Below are positions 25,348 through 33,139 of a stretch of 64,000 nucleotides of DNA, in pieces. The translations under genes were made by a program, and so were the position numbers. The notes under the pieces are model-generated. The model made no database searches, was not told the DNA's origin, and was given only the letters and a program-made list of their open reading frames with translations. This stretch comes from Dehalococcoidia bacterium (GTDB lineage: Bacteria > Chloroflexota > Dehalococcoidia > DSTF01 > JACRBR01). Numbering within the stretch: position 1 is the stretch's first letter; every line of letters starts with the position of its first letter. Where the stretch lies: NCBI GenBank assembly GCA_040902535.1, contig JBBDXD010000028.1, forward strand, positions 86,326-150,325, given 5' to 3'.

Positions 25348-25368
25348 ACTACTACACCGTGTCGGAGT
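25348..25368. promoter_or_regulatory. Probable BlaI auto-operator
   Basis: ACTACTACA and TGTCGGAGT form an imperfect dyad (7 of 9 positions pair) around CCG, immediately upstream of blaI. The half-site ACTAC matches the perfect dyad at 23957-23977. Confidence 0.55.
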
Positions 25369-25416
25369 CACGTCCGGCGTCTGATATCGCGGAGTGTACC
25401 GCAGGCTGGGAGGTTC

Positions 25417-25776
25417 ATGAGCAGAGGTCAGAAGCGCGTGGATCGAACGCACAAAGGGCGGGCGGAGAAGCCTGCCATGGGGCGCTATGCGACATACAAG
25501 GAACCCCGGCGCATCACGTGGAGACCGTTGGCAGTCGCGGCGGGCGTTCTCAGCCTCGCGATTCTAATCGTCTATCTCATCGTCCAATCGGCATCCGGCG
25601 GGAGCGGTGGCGCTGCTGCGGACAAGACGGCCGAGCAGCATCAGTCGGACTCGATACGCGGGACGTTCGCCGAGGCACAAGGACGTGGCCACTTCTCCTA
25701 CCGCTGTTCGCCAAGCCGCATGTCGGTGCCCTTCTGTCCGGGCGTCGACAGGTCGGGGGACGCCAGCGCGCGATGA
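25417..25776 (+). CDS. Membrane-anchored fragment at the island's right edge (DUF3105-like start)
   Basis: The 119-residue product has a basic N-terminus, one membrane helix (about 38-60) and a Ser/Gly/Ala linker, then RGTFAEAQGRGHF, resembling the beginning of a DUF3105 domain. The expected continuation is missing: the sequence turns into low-similarity residues and ends inside the right 108-bp repeat. The gene is therefore probably truncated by the island boundary. It is divergent from blaI and could share its operator region. Confidence 0.5.
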   Translation: MSRGQKRVDRTHKGRAEKPAMGRYATYKEPRRITWRPLAVAAGVLSLAILIVYLIVQSASGGSGGAAADKTAEQHQSDSIRGTFAEAQGRGHFSYRCSPSRMSVPFCPGVDRSGDASAR

Positions 25777-25868
25777 TGCGGAATTCGCAGCGACGCTGCT
25801 GACACGCGCTGGCAGGGACCATCTTGACGGGGCATGCGACGAGTCATAGCGTGCAGATCTCATGGGAA
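25761..25868. repeat. Right 108-bp direct repeat bounding the island
   Basis: This is the same-orientation copy of 18985-19092, with 9 mismatches by eye. Its last 7 bases are the start codon and first codons of the LLM oxidoreductase gene. Confidence 0.93.
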
Positions 25869-26773
25869 TGCGATTCGGCGTATCGGTAGAAGCGCCGATC
25901 GCGTGGGACGAACTGCTCCAGGTCGCCCGCACGATCGATGCTGAATCGCGCTTCGCTTCGCTGTGGATCAGCGACGCGATGATGGGGAATGGCCCGCCTG
26001 ACGACCCACGCCTCGACGCGTGGAGCGCGTTGGCGGCGATCGCGCAGGCAACATCGCGCGTGCGGCTCGGCGTGCTCGTCTCCGGCAACGCGTACCGCCA
26101 TCCGGCGCTGCTCGCGAAGATGGCGACGACGATCGACCACATCTCGAACGGACGCCTGGAGCTGGGGATCGGCGCGGGGTGGCCGGGCGAAAACCGCCGC
26201 TACGGGATCGACTTCGGCACGCGGCGCGAGCGGGCGGAGCGGCTCGACGAGGCGGTGCAGGTGATCAGGGCTCTCTGGACGCAGGAACGGCCGGTGTTTC
26301 GCGGCGATCACTACAGCCTGGACGGTCCGCCGTACAGCCCGCAGAACATCCAGTGGCCGCACCCGCCGATCCTCATCGGCGGCGGCAGCGATGCGATGCT
26401 GCGGATCATCGCGAAGTATGCCGACGCGGCCAACCCGATGATTAACCTCGCCGAGGCGAACGAAAAGATCGACGCGTATTGCCGGGAGATCGGACGCGAT
26501 CCGAAGGAGATCAGGCGCACGCTGGAGACGCACCTCTTCATGCACGACGACCCGGCCGTCGTGCGGCGCGCGTCGGAGATTGCGCGCGAGCAGTTCAACA
26601 CCTCGGACGACGAGCTGGCGCGGCAGCTCTTCGGTTCCTTGGAGGAGGTGCGCAGCAGGGTGCGGCGGTCCGCCGAGGACGGCCTCGACGAGCTGATCGT
26701 GTTCCAGCTGCCGCGCGTGCACCTCAAGAGCCTCATGCGGTTCTCGGACGAAGTCATACCTTCGTTCGCGTGA
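25862..26773 (+). CDS. LLM-class (luciferase-like) flavin/F420-dependent oxidoreductase
   Basis: The 303-residue protein has the TIM-barrel pattern of the luciferase-like monooxygenase family. Visible are MRFGVSVEAPIAWDELL at the start and VRLGVLVSGNAYRHPALLAKMATTIDHISNGRLELGIGAGW (core, about 76-117). The conserved RRERAERLDEAVQVIRALW and PPILIGGGSDAMLRI follow. The cofactor may be F420 or FMN and the substrate is unknown. ATG 25862 lies at the very end of the right 108-bp repeat, so the island's insertion replaced or duplicated its upstream region but left the gene whole. Confidence 0.93.
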   Translation: MGMRFGVSVEAPIAWDELLQVARTIDAESRFASLWISDAMMGNGPPDDPRLDAWSALAAIAQATSRVRLGVLVSGNAYRHPALLAKMATTIDHISNGRLELGIGAGWPGENRRYGIDFGTRRERAERLDEAVQVIRALWTQERPVFRGDHYSLDGPPYSPQNIQWPHPPILIGGGSDAMLRIIAKYADAANPMINLAEANEKIDAYCREIGRDPKEIRRTLETHLFMHDDPAVVRRASEIAREQFNTSDDELARQLFGSLEEVRSRVRRSAEDGLDELIVFQLPRVHLKSLMRFSDEVIPSFA

Positions 26774-26786
26774 CGCCCGGTCGGGC

Positions 26787-26792
26787 TATAAT
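26787..26792 (+). promoter_or_regulatory. -10 hexamer for a leaderless transcript
   Basis: TATAAT ends 7 bases before ATG 26800, so transcription would start at or next to the start codon. No clear -35 is seen. Confidence 0.45.
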
Positions 26793-26799
26793 CGCCGCT

Positions 26800-27381
26800 A
26801 TGACTTCCGAACCGCAGCCCGTCGCGCGCACGCCGAAGAACGCGATCGTCGTGCTGCTCGACAGCATGAACCGGCACATGCTCGGCGCGTACGGCGGCCG
26901 CGAGTTCGCGACGCCGAACCTCGACCGGTTCGCCGCTCGCGCAGTGCGCTTCGAGAAGCATTACTCGGGTTCGCTGCCGTGCATGCCCGCGCGCCACGAC
27001 ATGCTGTGCGGCGCGCTCGACTTTCTCTGGAAGCCGTGGGGGTCGATCGAGATCTGGGAGCACGCGATCACGCATGACCTGCGCGCCGCGGGCGTGACGA
27101 CGATGCTGATCTCGGACCACCCGCACCTGTTCTCGCCGCCGGCCTCGAACGGCTCGAGGGTGCCGGTGATCCGGCAACCGTTCGCGCAGGGCGACATGCT
27201 GCCGTTCTGGGCCTACGGTAACTTCAGCGGCAATCATCTCTACGATCTGCGCAACGACCCGACCGAAGACGAGAACCGCTGCGGCGAACGCGTCGAACGT
27301 GAGGCCGCGGGCAGACTTCGCCAGGCGCTGGTCGAGATCGAGGCGCCTTCGGACCAATTCGTGCGGCTGGGACTGGCGTAG
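26800..27381 (+). pseudogene. Sulfatase remnant with a large in-frame internal deletion
   Basis: The 193-residue product starts like an arylsulfatase (NAIVVLLDSMNRHMLGAYG...FATPNLDRFA) with the modifiable Cys motif SLPCMPARHDML, where Cys becomes formylglycine in active enzymes. After LISDHPHLF it jumps directly to what looks like the family's C-terminus (VPVIRQPFAQGDMLPFWAYG, NHLYDLRNDPTEDEN). Full enzymes of this type have about 450-500 residues, so roughly 250-300 residues, including metal-binding residues, are missing while the frame stays open. It is probably non-functional as a sulfatase. Confidence 0.75.
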
Positions 27382-27391
27382 GAGTATCACC

Positions 27392-27865
27392 ATGGATCCG
27401 TTCGTTGCATCCGCACGCTACAACCTCAAGCAGTCGATCGAAGACTATCGCCGCTCGCTCGACGGGCTGGACGCGGATGCGCTGAACTGGCGTCCCGCCG
27501 GCGACGAGATCAATTCGATGGCGGTGCTCACGTTCCACGCCTGGAGCAGCACGCGATCGTGGCTGAGCATCGCTTTGGGCGCGCCGCTGGCGGAGCGCGA
27601 CCGCGACGCCGAGTTCCTGACGTCGACGACCAACGCCGAGGAACTGCGCGAATGGTTCGAGGATATGGCGAAGCAGTGCGACGCACTGCTCTCGACGCGC
27701 GACGCGATTGACTGGGCGGCGATGCGCAAAACGCGCACGCGTCCCGGCCCCGGCGACCCGCAGGAAGTGCCGCCGGCGTTCGCGCTGCTGCACGGGATGG
27801 AGCATCTGCGCGAGCACGAGGGACAATTGTCGCTAACGCGCCAGTTGTGGGAGGCGGGGCGGTAG
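27392..27865 (+). CDS. DinB-family protein
   Basis: The 157-residue protein is a four-helix bundle of the DinB/YfiT type. Three His placed for metal binding are visible: one in LTFHAWSS and two in GMEHLREHEGQL. Such proteins are often thiol transferases using bacillithiol or mycothiol, or uncharacterised stress proteins; the activity here is unknown. ATG 27392 has TAGGAG upstream and sits 10 bases after the sulfatase remnant, probably on the same transcript. Confidence 0.85.
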   Translation: MDPFVASARYNLKQSIEDYRRSLDGLDADALNWRPAGDEINSMAVLTFHAWSSTRSWLSIALGAPLAERDRDAEFLTSTTNAEELREWFEDMAKQCDALLSTRDAIDWAAMRKTRTRPGPGDPQEVPPAFALLHGMEHLREHEGQLSLTRQLWEAGR

Positions 27866-27974
27866 TTCGCTGGGTGCTGGTCGCTGGTCGCTGGTCGACA
27901 GGAAACGCTAGACAGCAGAGACGCCGAGGCGCAGAGTTTTCTTCATTCGAGCGCGGGCTTTCAGCCCGCGCGGC
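27865..27974. repeat. Low-complexity tract, CTCTG repeat and palindrome
   Basis: After the DinB gene come GGTCGCTGGTCGCTGGTCG-type words (27,876-27,899), an inverted CTCTGCGCCTCGGCGTCTC repeat (about 27,912-27,935) and a GCGCGGGCTTTCAGCCCGCG palindrome (27951-27974). TGACAACTGAAAACTTACG-type words fill 28,048-28,080. No gene is seen in 27,866-28,083. Confidence 0.7.
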
Positions 27975-28083
27975 TTGCTTCGGCTGTTGGATGTGTAGCT
28001 GGAGGAGAACCGTTTGGCGCCCGGGGAGCCAGAAGCCCGCACCAGAACTGACAACTGAAAACTTACGACTTACAACTTCGTCC

Positions 28084-29397
28084 CTAGACGCCGTACAGCC
28101 GCCGGGCGTCGGCGCGGAGGTCGGCGCGGAAGTCGGGGTGCGCGATCGCGACCAGCTCATCGATGCGCTGACGCAGCGTGCGATGCTTCAGCCGCGCGAC
28201 GCCGTACTCGGTGACGATGATATCGGCGTAGCCGCGCGGCACCGTGACGGCGCTGCCCTGCGGGAACATGGCCAGGATGCGCGAGCGCCGCTCACCATCG
28301 ACGACTGCCGTTGACGGCAGCACGGTGACGGAGCGGCCGTTCTTCGCGTGCAACGCGCCGATGGCGAACGCGAAGGCGCCGCCGGTGCCGCTGTAGATCT
28401 CCGGGCCGATCGTCTCGCCGTTGATCTGTCCCGTGAGGTCGACCATGAGCGCGTTGTTGACGACGCACATGTTGTCGTGCGCGGCGATCACGGCGATGTC
28501 GTTCGTGTGGCTCATGCAGTACAGCTCGTAACGCTCGTCACCATCGACCTTGCGGAACCCGTCCTGCGAGAGCGGCCCGAATGACGCGCCGACGACCTTG
28601 CCCGGATGCCGCGTCTTGCGGGCGCCCGTCACGACGCCGGCATCGACCAGTTCCGGGATGCCGCCGAAGATCAGCTCCGAGTGCACGCCCAGGTCGCGGC
28701 GATGCGCCAGGAACGGCGCGAGCGCGGCGGAAACGGTGCCCGTGCCCATCTGCAGCGTGTCGCCGTCCTGCACGATATCGTTCGCGACGAGCGTGCAGAT
28801 GACTTCCGTAATTGCGTTCTCCTCGTCGGTGCGCGGCGGCCGGCGCAGGTATTTCCACACGGGCGGCGCCTCGACGAGGTGCGCGAACCGCGAGATGTGC
28901 ACGCGGTTGTCGCCGCCCGTGCGGATGAAGCGCTCGTTGACCTCGCCGATGACGGTCGTCGCTTCACGGCAGACCTCGGGCGCGCCCCAGACGCTCATGC
29001 CGAAGCTGCACCACCCTTCGTCGTCGGGCGGCGAGATGCTGACGAGGAACACGTCGGGCTTGCGGTCGAGCCAGTAGCTCTGATCCGAGCGCGTAGGCGG
29101 CGCGATCACGTAGTCGAGCAAGCCCTTGCGCATGGCGGGGCGGTCGCTCGCCTGCAGGAAGAACGACCGCACGGCGAAGTTGTTCGGCTCGTCGTCGTCC
29201 CACCAGGAGATGAACGTCGAGATGGAGTTCTCGATTTCGACGTTCTGCAGTTCGCTGGCGCGCGCGGCGAGCGCACGACACAGCGCGAGCGGCGTCTGGT
29301 AGTGCATGCCGATGACGACGCGATCGCCGTCGTGGACGGCGCGCACGGCGTCCTCGGGGGTGGTGAGCCTGTCGGCGTAGCGTTGGCGCCAGTCCAT
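28084..29397 (-). CDS. Acetyl-CoA hydrolase/CoA-transferase (4-hydroxybutyrate CoA-transferase type)
   Basis: The 437-residue enzyme would move CoA between an acyl-CoA and a carboxylic acid. Motifs include VVIGMHYQTPLALC near the N-terminus, DTLQMGTGTVSAAL, and GVHSELIFGG, where the Glu of the H(T/S)E motif is the usual catalytic nucleophile. The C-terminal domain has INGETIGPEIYSGTGGAFAFAIGA and TEYGVARLKHRTLRQRIDELV. The donor and acceptor cannot be fixed. ATG 29397 gives the conserved start; the frame is open further upstream into a low-complexity tract (29,405-29,466) which is unlikely to be coding. Confidence 0.92.
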   Translation of the reverse strand: MDWRQRYADRLTTPEDAVRAVHDGDRVVIGMHYQTPLALCRALAARASELQNVEIENSISTFISWWDDDEPNNFAVRSFFLQASDRPAMRKGLLDYVIAPPTRSDQSYWLDRKPDVFLVSISPPDDEGWCSFGMSVWGAPEVCREATTVIGEVNERFIRTGGDNRVHISRFAHLVEAPPVWKYLRRPPRTDEENAITEVICTLVANDIVQDGDTLQMGTGTVSAALAPFLAHRRDLGVHSELIFGGIPELVDAGVVTGARKTRHPGKVVGASFGPLSQDGFRKVDGDERYELYCMSHTNDIAVIAAHDNMCVVNNALMVDLTGQINGETIGPEIYSGTGGAFAFAIGALHAKNGRSVTVLPSTAVVDGERRSRILAMFPQGSAVTVPRGYADIIVTEYGVARLKHRTLRQRIDELVAIAHPDFRADLRADARRLYGV

Positions 29398-29404
29398 CGC
29401 GGGG

Positions 29405-29466
29405 GAGGGTAACGGCTGCGGGTGGGGGCTGGAAGCTGGAGTTTGGAGGCTGGAGGCTCGAGGCTG
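29405..29466. repeat. Low-complexity GGCTGGAAGCTGGA tract
   Basis: Words such as GGGGCTGGAAGCTGGAG and GGAGGCTGGAGGCTCGAGG repeat just upstream of the CoA-transferase start, in the same style as the tracts at 3,320 and 60,850. Confidence 0.6.
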
Positions 29467-29621
29467 GACTGTCTCCCGCGCAGAGCGGTCGCTCCATTCT
29501 TCACAATCGCGCGCCTCTGCATTCGCACCCGTCGGCATCCGATCATGAGATCGAAAGGGCGGAGCCGCCGGCGGGGACGTAACCACTTCGCAAGGCTGTG
29601 CCGCTACAATCGATGACAGCG

Positions 29622-30425
29622 ATGATCGAACAGCGGATCCAGGAGCTGAAAGCCGTCATCGCCGGCAACGATGGGCGGAACGCTGCCGACGTCCGCTTCG
29701 CGCGCGCCGTCGATGAACTCGTGCGCGCGGTCTACGACGACATCGGCGATGTGCGGTGCATCTCTTCTCGCGCGCTCTTCGACCTCTTCATCATCAAGGT
29801 GCTGTACGTCGGACGCGGGAGCCGCCACGCCGGCGTCATCGAGTACCTGGGCGCGATGCTCGACCGTTACCTGGCAACGCGCGAGCTGTTTCCGGTGGGC
29901 GCCGATGGCAAGATGCACCGGCTGTACTTCTCGGAGATTCTCGATGACGAGAGGCGCGCGCAATTCTTCCGCAGCCGCTACGAGGCGTACCGCGCCTACG
30001 CCGATAGCGCGCTCTTCCTTTCGGGCGTGTTCCCTTCGAGTTTGACGCGGCGGCGGCCGGGTCACCGCACGCTGTTGCGCCGTCGCGCCGCGCCGCTCGT
30101 CGATGGCAGCTACTACGTTTCGACGGGCAAGGCGATGTACCGGCTCGCGGCGAAGCAGGACGTCGCCGAAGACACGCACCAGCGCGACACGCTCACGCGG
30201 TTGGCCGAGCACTTCGAGTTGTACGTGGATGCGCTGAACGAAATGAGCGAGCGCTACATCATGGGCGTCGATACGAGCGTGGTCGCGGACCATCTGCTTG
30301 ACAGCCTCAATTGCTACAAGGCGTCGCATGACAAGGCCGATATAGACGCGGCGCGGCGTTATGCCGTGATGCTGAACGCCAACGCAGCGCATCTTCCCGG
30401 CGATCGCACCGGCGGCCCCGGCTGA
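29622..30425 (+). CDS. Conserved hypothetical protein, all-helical
   Basis: Not recognised. The 267-residue protein is predicted mostly helical, with no signal peptide or membrane helix. Marked stretches are SRALFDLFIIKVLYVGRGSRHAGVIEYLG, YFSEILDDERRAQFFRSRYEAYRAYADSALFLSGVF and a C-terminal LAEHFELYVDALNEMSERYIMG. The pattern of a few invariant-looking aromatic residues suggests a soluble enzyme or scaffold. ATG 29622 is preferred because a TACAAT -10 at 29605-29610 lies 11 bases before it; an ATG at 29613 is too close to the -10. The DUF4389 gene follows 36 bases downstream. Confidence 0.75.
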   Translation: MIEQRIQELKAVIAGNDGRNAADVRFARAVDELVRAVYDDIGDVRCISSRALFDLFIIKVLYVGRGSRHAGVIEYLGAMLDRYLATRELFPVGADGKMHRLYFSEILDDERRAQFFRSRYEAYRAYADSALFLSGVFPSSLTRRRPGHRTLLRRRAAPLVDGSYYVSTGKAMYRLAAKQDVAEDTHQRDTLTRLAEHFELYVDALNEMSERYIMGVDTSVVADHLLDSLNCYKASHDKADIDAARRYAVMLNANAAHLPGDRTGGPG

Positions 30426-30461
30426 GGCCTGACATAGCGGGAGGAGAAGGATCAGACTCCC

Positions 30462-31157
30462 ATGAACGATACCGCCGCCCCCATGCCCGCCAGTTACCCG
30501 ATCGAGTACGACGTCGAACCGCAGCTTACCGACCGCAACCGGCTCACCGTGGGATTCCGCATCATCCTGGCGATCCCGCACCTTCTGCTCGTGGGCGGGC
30601 CGGGCTTCGCATTCGGCGGCGGCCTGGGGTTTGTCTGGTGGCGGGGTGATGGGGGCTGGGGGATGGGCCCGGAGATTTCAGGCTTCGGCGGCAACGGCGT
30701 CATTGGCCTCGCGGCCGGCGTGGCGGCGATCGTTGCGTGGTTCGCGATCCTGTTCACGCGCAGCCATCCGCGTGGCATCTGGGACTTCACGCACTACTTC
30801 ATGCGCTGGCGGACGCGCGCGATCGCGTACTCGGCGTTGCTGCGCGATGAGTATCCGCCGTTCGGCGATGGCGACTATCCGGTGACGTATCGCGTCGAGT
30901 ATCCGGCGGAGCCGCGGGACCTGTGGTCCGTCGGGTTGCGCCTGATTTACGCCATTCCGCACATCATCGTGCTGTTCTTCCTGAGCATCGCGTGGTTTGT
31001 CACGGCCGTCATCGCGTGGTTCGCGATCCTGTTCACCGGCGCCTACCCGGAGGGCCTGTACCGCTTCGCGGTAGGCTATCTTCGCTGGACGGTGCGCGTC
31101 GAAACGTACCTCTACCTGATGCGCGACGAATATCCGCCGTTCTCGTTCGACGCGTAG
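30462..31157 (+). CDS. DUF4389-domain membrane protein, duplicated unit
   Basis: The 231-residue protein contains the DUF4389 unit twice: YPIEYDVEPQLTDRNRLTVGFRIILAIPHLLL with AWFAILFTRSHPRGIWDFTHYFMRW, then YRVEYPAEPRDLWSVGLRLIYAIPHIIVL with AWFAILFTGAYPEGLYRFAVGYLRW. Each half has two membrane helices and ends in RDEYPPF. The function of DUF4389 is unknown; it may be a sensor or envelope protein. A Gly/Trp-rich loop separates the first two helices. Confidence 0.88.
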   Translation: MNDTAAPMPASYPIEYDVEPQLTDRNRLTVGFRIILAIPHLLLVGGPGFAFGGGLGFVWWRGDGGWGMGPEISGFGGNGVIGLAAGVAAIVAWFAILFTRSHPRGIWDFTHYFMRWRTRAIAYSALLRDEYPPFGDGDYPVTYRVEYPAEPRDLWSVGLRLIYAIPHIIVLFFLSIAWFVTAVIAWFAILFTGAYPEGLYRFAVGYLRWTVRVETYLYLMRDEYPPFSFDA

Positions 31158-31211
31158 CCTCAGGCGCAACGGCCGACTCCACGCGCCGGTCATGCCGATC
31201 CATGATCCCGC

Positions 31212-31364
31212 TCAGTCGACGCCCTTCATGCCGGCGATACGCTGCGGGATCGGCGTGGATTGGGGGAGTCGGAGAGCCTGGACCCACGGCTCGAAGCGCA
31301 GCTCCCAGGGGGCCCGGCCGACTCCGGGCGGCGGAAAGTAGATTGTTTTGCCGCGAACGATCAT
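31212..31364 (-). CDS. Small 50-residue protein of unknown function
   Basis: This short gene lies in the gap between the DUF4389 and histidine kinase genes, on the opposite strand. The product is MIVRGKTIYFPPPGVGR followed by a Trp/Pro-rich stretch (APWELRFEPWVQALRLPQ) and ends IAGMKGVD. A strong GGAGG lies five bases before the ATG. Its Pro/Trp content is unlike a random frame. The rest of 31,158-31,543 holds only possible promoter hexamers (TAGAAT at 31383-31388) and no other gene. Confidence 0.5.
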   Translation of the reverse strand: MIVRGKTIYFPPPGVGRAPWELRFEPWVQALRLPQSTPIPQRIAGMKGVD

Positions 31365-31543
31365 CGCACCTCCGGAGGCTGGTAGAATTGACGTTCCGTC
31401 TCAGCACCGGGCGAGCCGGTCTTCTGCGACGCCGCGCCGACGAAGGTTACGGAAACGCAACGTCGAGCGGGCCATCGCGGATCAGATCCGTCTCCTGGAG
31501 CGTTACGATCATAGGCCAGTCCCGCAAAGGAGTTCGTCTCTCC

Positions 31544-33061
31544 ATGGCTAAGTTCACCGCCTCGGCGCAGCCGTCGGCGGAGGAGCTGGTGCGGCAGCTA
31601 TCGCTGCTTCGCAGCGTCGCCGATTCGGTTCCCGTGCTCGTCGCTTATGTCGATAGCGATCATCGCTACCGCTACGCTAACCGCGCATACCAGACGTGGT
31701 TCGGCCTCGACGTCGCGACGCTTCCCGGTCAGCACTTCCGCGAAGTCGACGGCGAGGACGCGTACGCGATCGCGCGGCCGTACATGGAGCGGGCGTGCGG
31801 CGGCGAGTTTCTGACGTACTCCGCGAGCATGCCTTACGTCCACGGGCCTCGCCGCGATGTCGAAGTTACGTACATCCCGGACGGCGGCGCCGAACCGAGG
31901 AGCGGGTTCTTCGCGATCGTCTCGGACATGTCAGAGCAGAGGGTGGCGGAACGCGCCGGGCGCGATGAGATCTTGCGCCTGATCCGCATTGTCGAGGCGG
32001 CGCCTGCCATGTCGTATACCATCGGGCCGAACGGGGAGGTCGAGTACGCCACGTCGGCCTGGGAGCGTTTCTTCGGCATGAAGGTCGAAGATTCGCGCGA
32101 CTGGCGCAGCGCGGGATTGATCCATCCCGACGATCTCGAAGCCTTCGTGGACTCGTGGACACGGTCATTCGGTTCAGGTGAGCCGTTCGAGATGGAGTTC
32201 CGCGGACGTCGCCACGACGGTGAGTACCGGTGGCTGTTATCGCGCGGCGTCGCCATCCGCGATCCGTCCGGCGCCATCGAGCGGTGGGTTGCCGTCAACG
32301 TCGACATTCACGACCGCAAGCAGCTTGAAGATGAGCGGGAGCGCGTCGCCGCCGACCTGCGCGCGGCCAACGCGAGCAAGGACGAGTTCCTGGGGCTTGT
32401 CTCGCACGAACTGAAGACGCCGATCACGACGATCCTCGGCAACGCGCAGATCCTGCGCACGAAGGGCTTTCGCCTCGACGAAGAGTCGCGCAACAACGCG
32501 CTGCAGGACATCGAATCGGAGTCGCAGCGGCTGCACGCCATTATCGACAACCTGCTGGTGCTCGCGCGGCTCGACCGCGGTCAAGAACTGGCGGTAGAGC
32601 CGGTGTTCGTGCGCCGCGTGCTGCGGGAAACGATCGACGAATTCGCGCACAAGAGCGGCCGCCGGATCACGCTCGACGCGCCGGACGGCTACGCCTTCGT
32701 GCTGGCCGACCCGGTGTACATTCGCCAGGTCATCGAGAATCTGCTGAGCAACGCTGACAAGTACAGTCCGCAAGGTCAGCCGATCGAAGTCGTCGCACGG
32801 CGCGACGGGGATGATCTGCGCGTGCTCGTGATCGACCGCGGACACGGCTTTGCGCCGGAAGAAGCGAAGAAGCTCTTCCAGCCGTTTTACCGCTCTACGC
32901 GGACGTCGCGCGACGTTTCCGGCGTCGGCATCGGCCTCGCCGTATGCCAGCGGATCATCGAAGCGTTGGGCGGTGAAATGTGGGCGGCCATGGCGCCGGG
33001 CGGCGGCGCGCAGATCGGCTTCAGCTTGCCGCTCTCCGATGAAGATGCGGGCGCGGAGTAG
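31544..33061 (+). CDS. PAS-domain sensor histidine kinase
   Basis: The 505-residue soluble kinase has two PAS domains (about 25-135 and 150-270). The first contains AYVDSDHRYRYANRAYQTWFGLD and the second EVEYATSAWERFFGMK with the PAC end WVAVNVDIHDRKQLE. A HisKA domain with the phosphoacceptor His288 in VSHELKTP and an HATPase domain follow, the latter with N box (VIENLLSNADKYSP), G1 (DRGHGFAPEE) and G2 (GVGIGLAVCQRI). No membrane helix is visible, so it senses a cytoplasmic signal, as many PAS kinases do. No cognate response regulator is adjacent. A long palindromic terminator closes it against secA. Confidence 0.93.
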   Translation: MAKFTASAQPSAEELVRQLSLLRSVADSVPVLVAYVDSDHRYRYANRAYQTWFGLDVATLPGQHFREVDGEDAYAIARPYMERACGGEFLTYSASMPYVHGPRRDVEVTYIPDGGAEPRSGFFAIVSDMSEQRVAERAGRDEILRLIRIVEAAPAMSYTIGPNGEVEYATSAWERFFGMKVEDSRDWRSAGLIHPDDLEAFVDSWTRSFGSGEPFEMEFRGRRHDGEYRWLLSRGVAIRDPSGAIERWVAVNVDIHDRKQLEDERERVAADLRAANASKDEFLGLVSHELKTPITTILGNAQILRTKGFRLDEESRNNALQDIESESQRLHAIIDNLLVLARLDRGQELAVEPVFVRRVLRETIDEFAHKSGRRITLDAPDGYAFVLADPVYIRQVIENLLSNADKYSPQGQPIEVVARRDGDDLRVLVIDRGHGFAPEEAKKLFQPFYRSTRTSRDVSGVGIGLAVCQRIIEALGGEMWAAMAPGGGAQIGFSLPLSDEDAGAE

Positions 33062-33071
33062 GCTGCCGCAG

Positions 33072-33117
33072 CAAACAACAAAGCGTAAGGGGCTCGTCGA
33101 GCCCCCTACGTTGTTTG
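33072..33117. terminator. Bidirectional terminator between convergent genes
   Basis: CAAACAAC and GTTGTTTG are the outer arms and GGGGCTCG/CGAGCCCC the inner stem of one long inverted repeat between the ends of the histidine kinase and secA genes. Confidence 0.85.
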
Positions 33118-33139
33118 TCGTGGTTAGCTGGCCGCTTCG

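Larger units (their letters stand above)
19093..25760. mobile_element. Genomic island bounded by direct repeats (copper/thiol redox cargo)
   Basis: The 6.7-kb segment between the two 108-bp repeats holds eleven tightly packed minus-strand genes and gene parts (ccdA to blaI) plus one plus-strand gene cut short at the right boundary. Its left gene stops 18 bases from the left repeat. No integrase, transposase or terminal inverted repeat is visible, so the mechanism is unknown; single-crossover integration of a circle carrying the shared 108 bp would leave this structure. Cargo content (BlaI/M56 regulation, cupredoxin, SCO, TlpA, CcdA, Met-rich proteins) is functionally coherent. Confidence 0.7.

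Noticed and set aside
26479-27381. Longer frame starting inside the LLM gene for the sulfatase remnant
   Set aside because: The first 107 codons overlap the LLM gene in another frame and lack family similarity; ATG 26800 begins the sulfatase motif.
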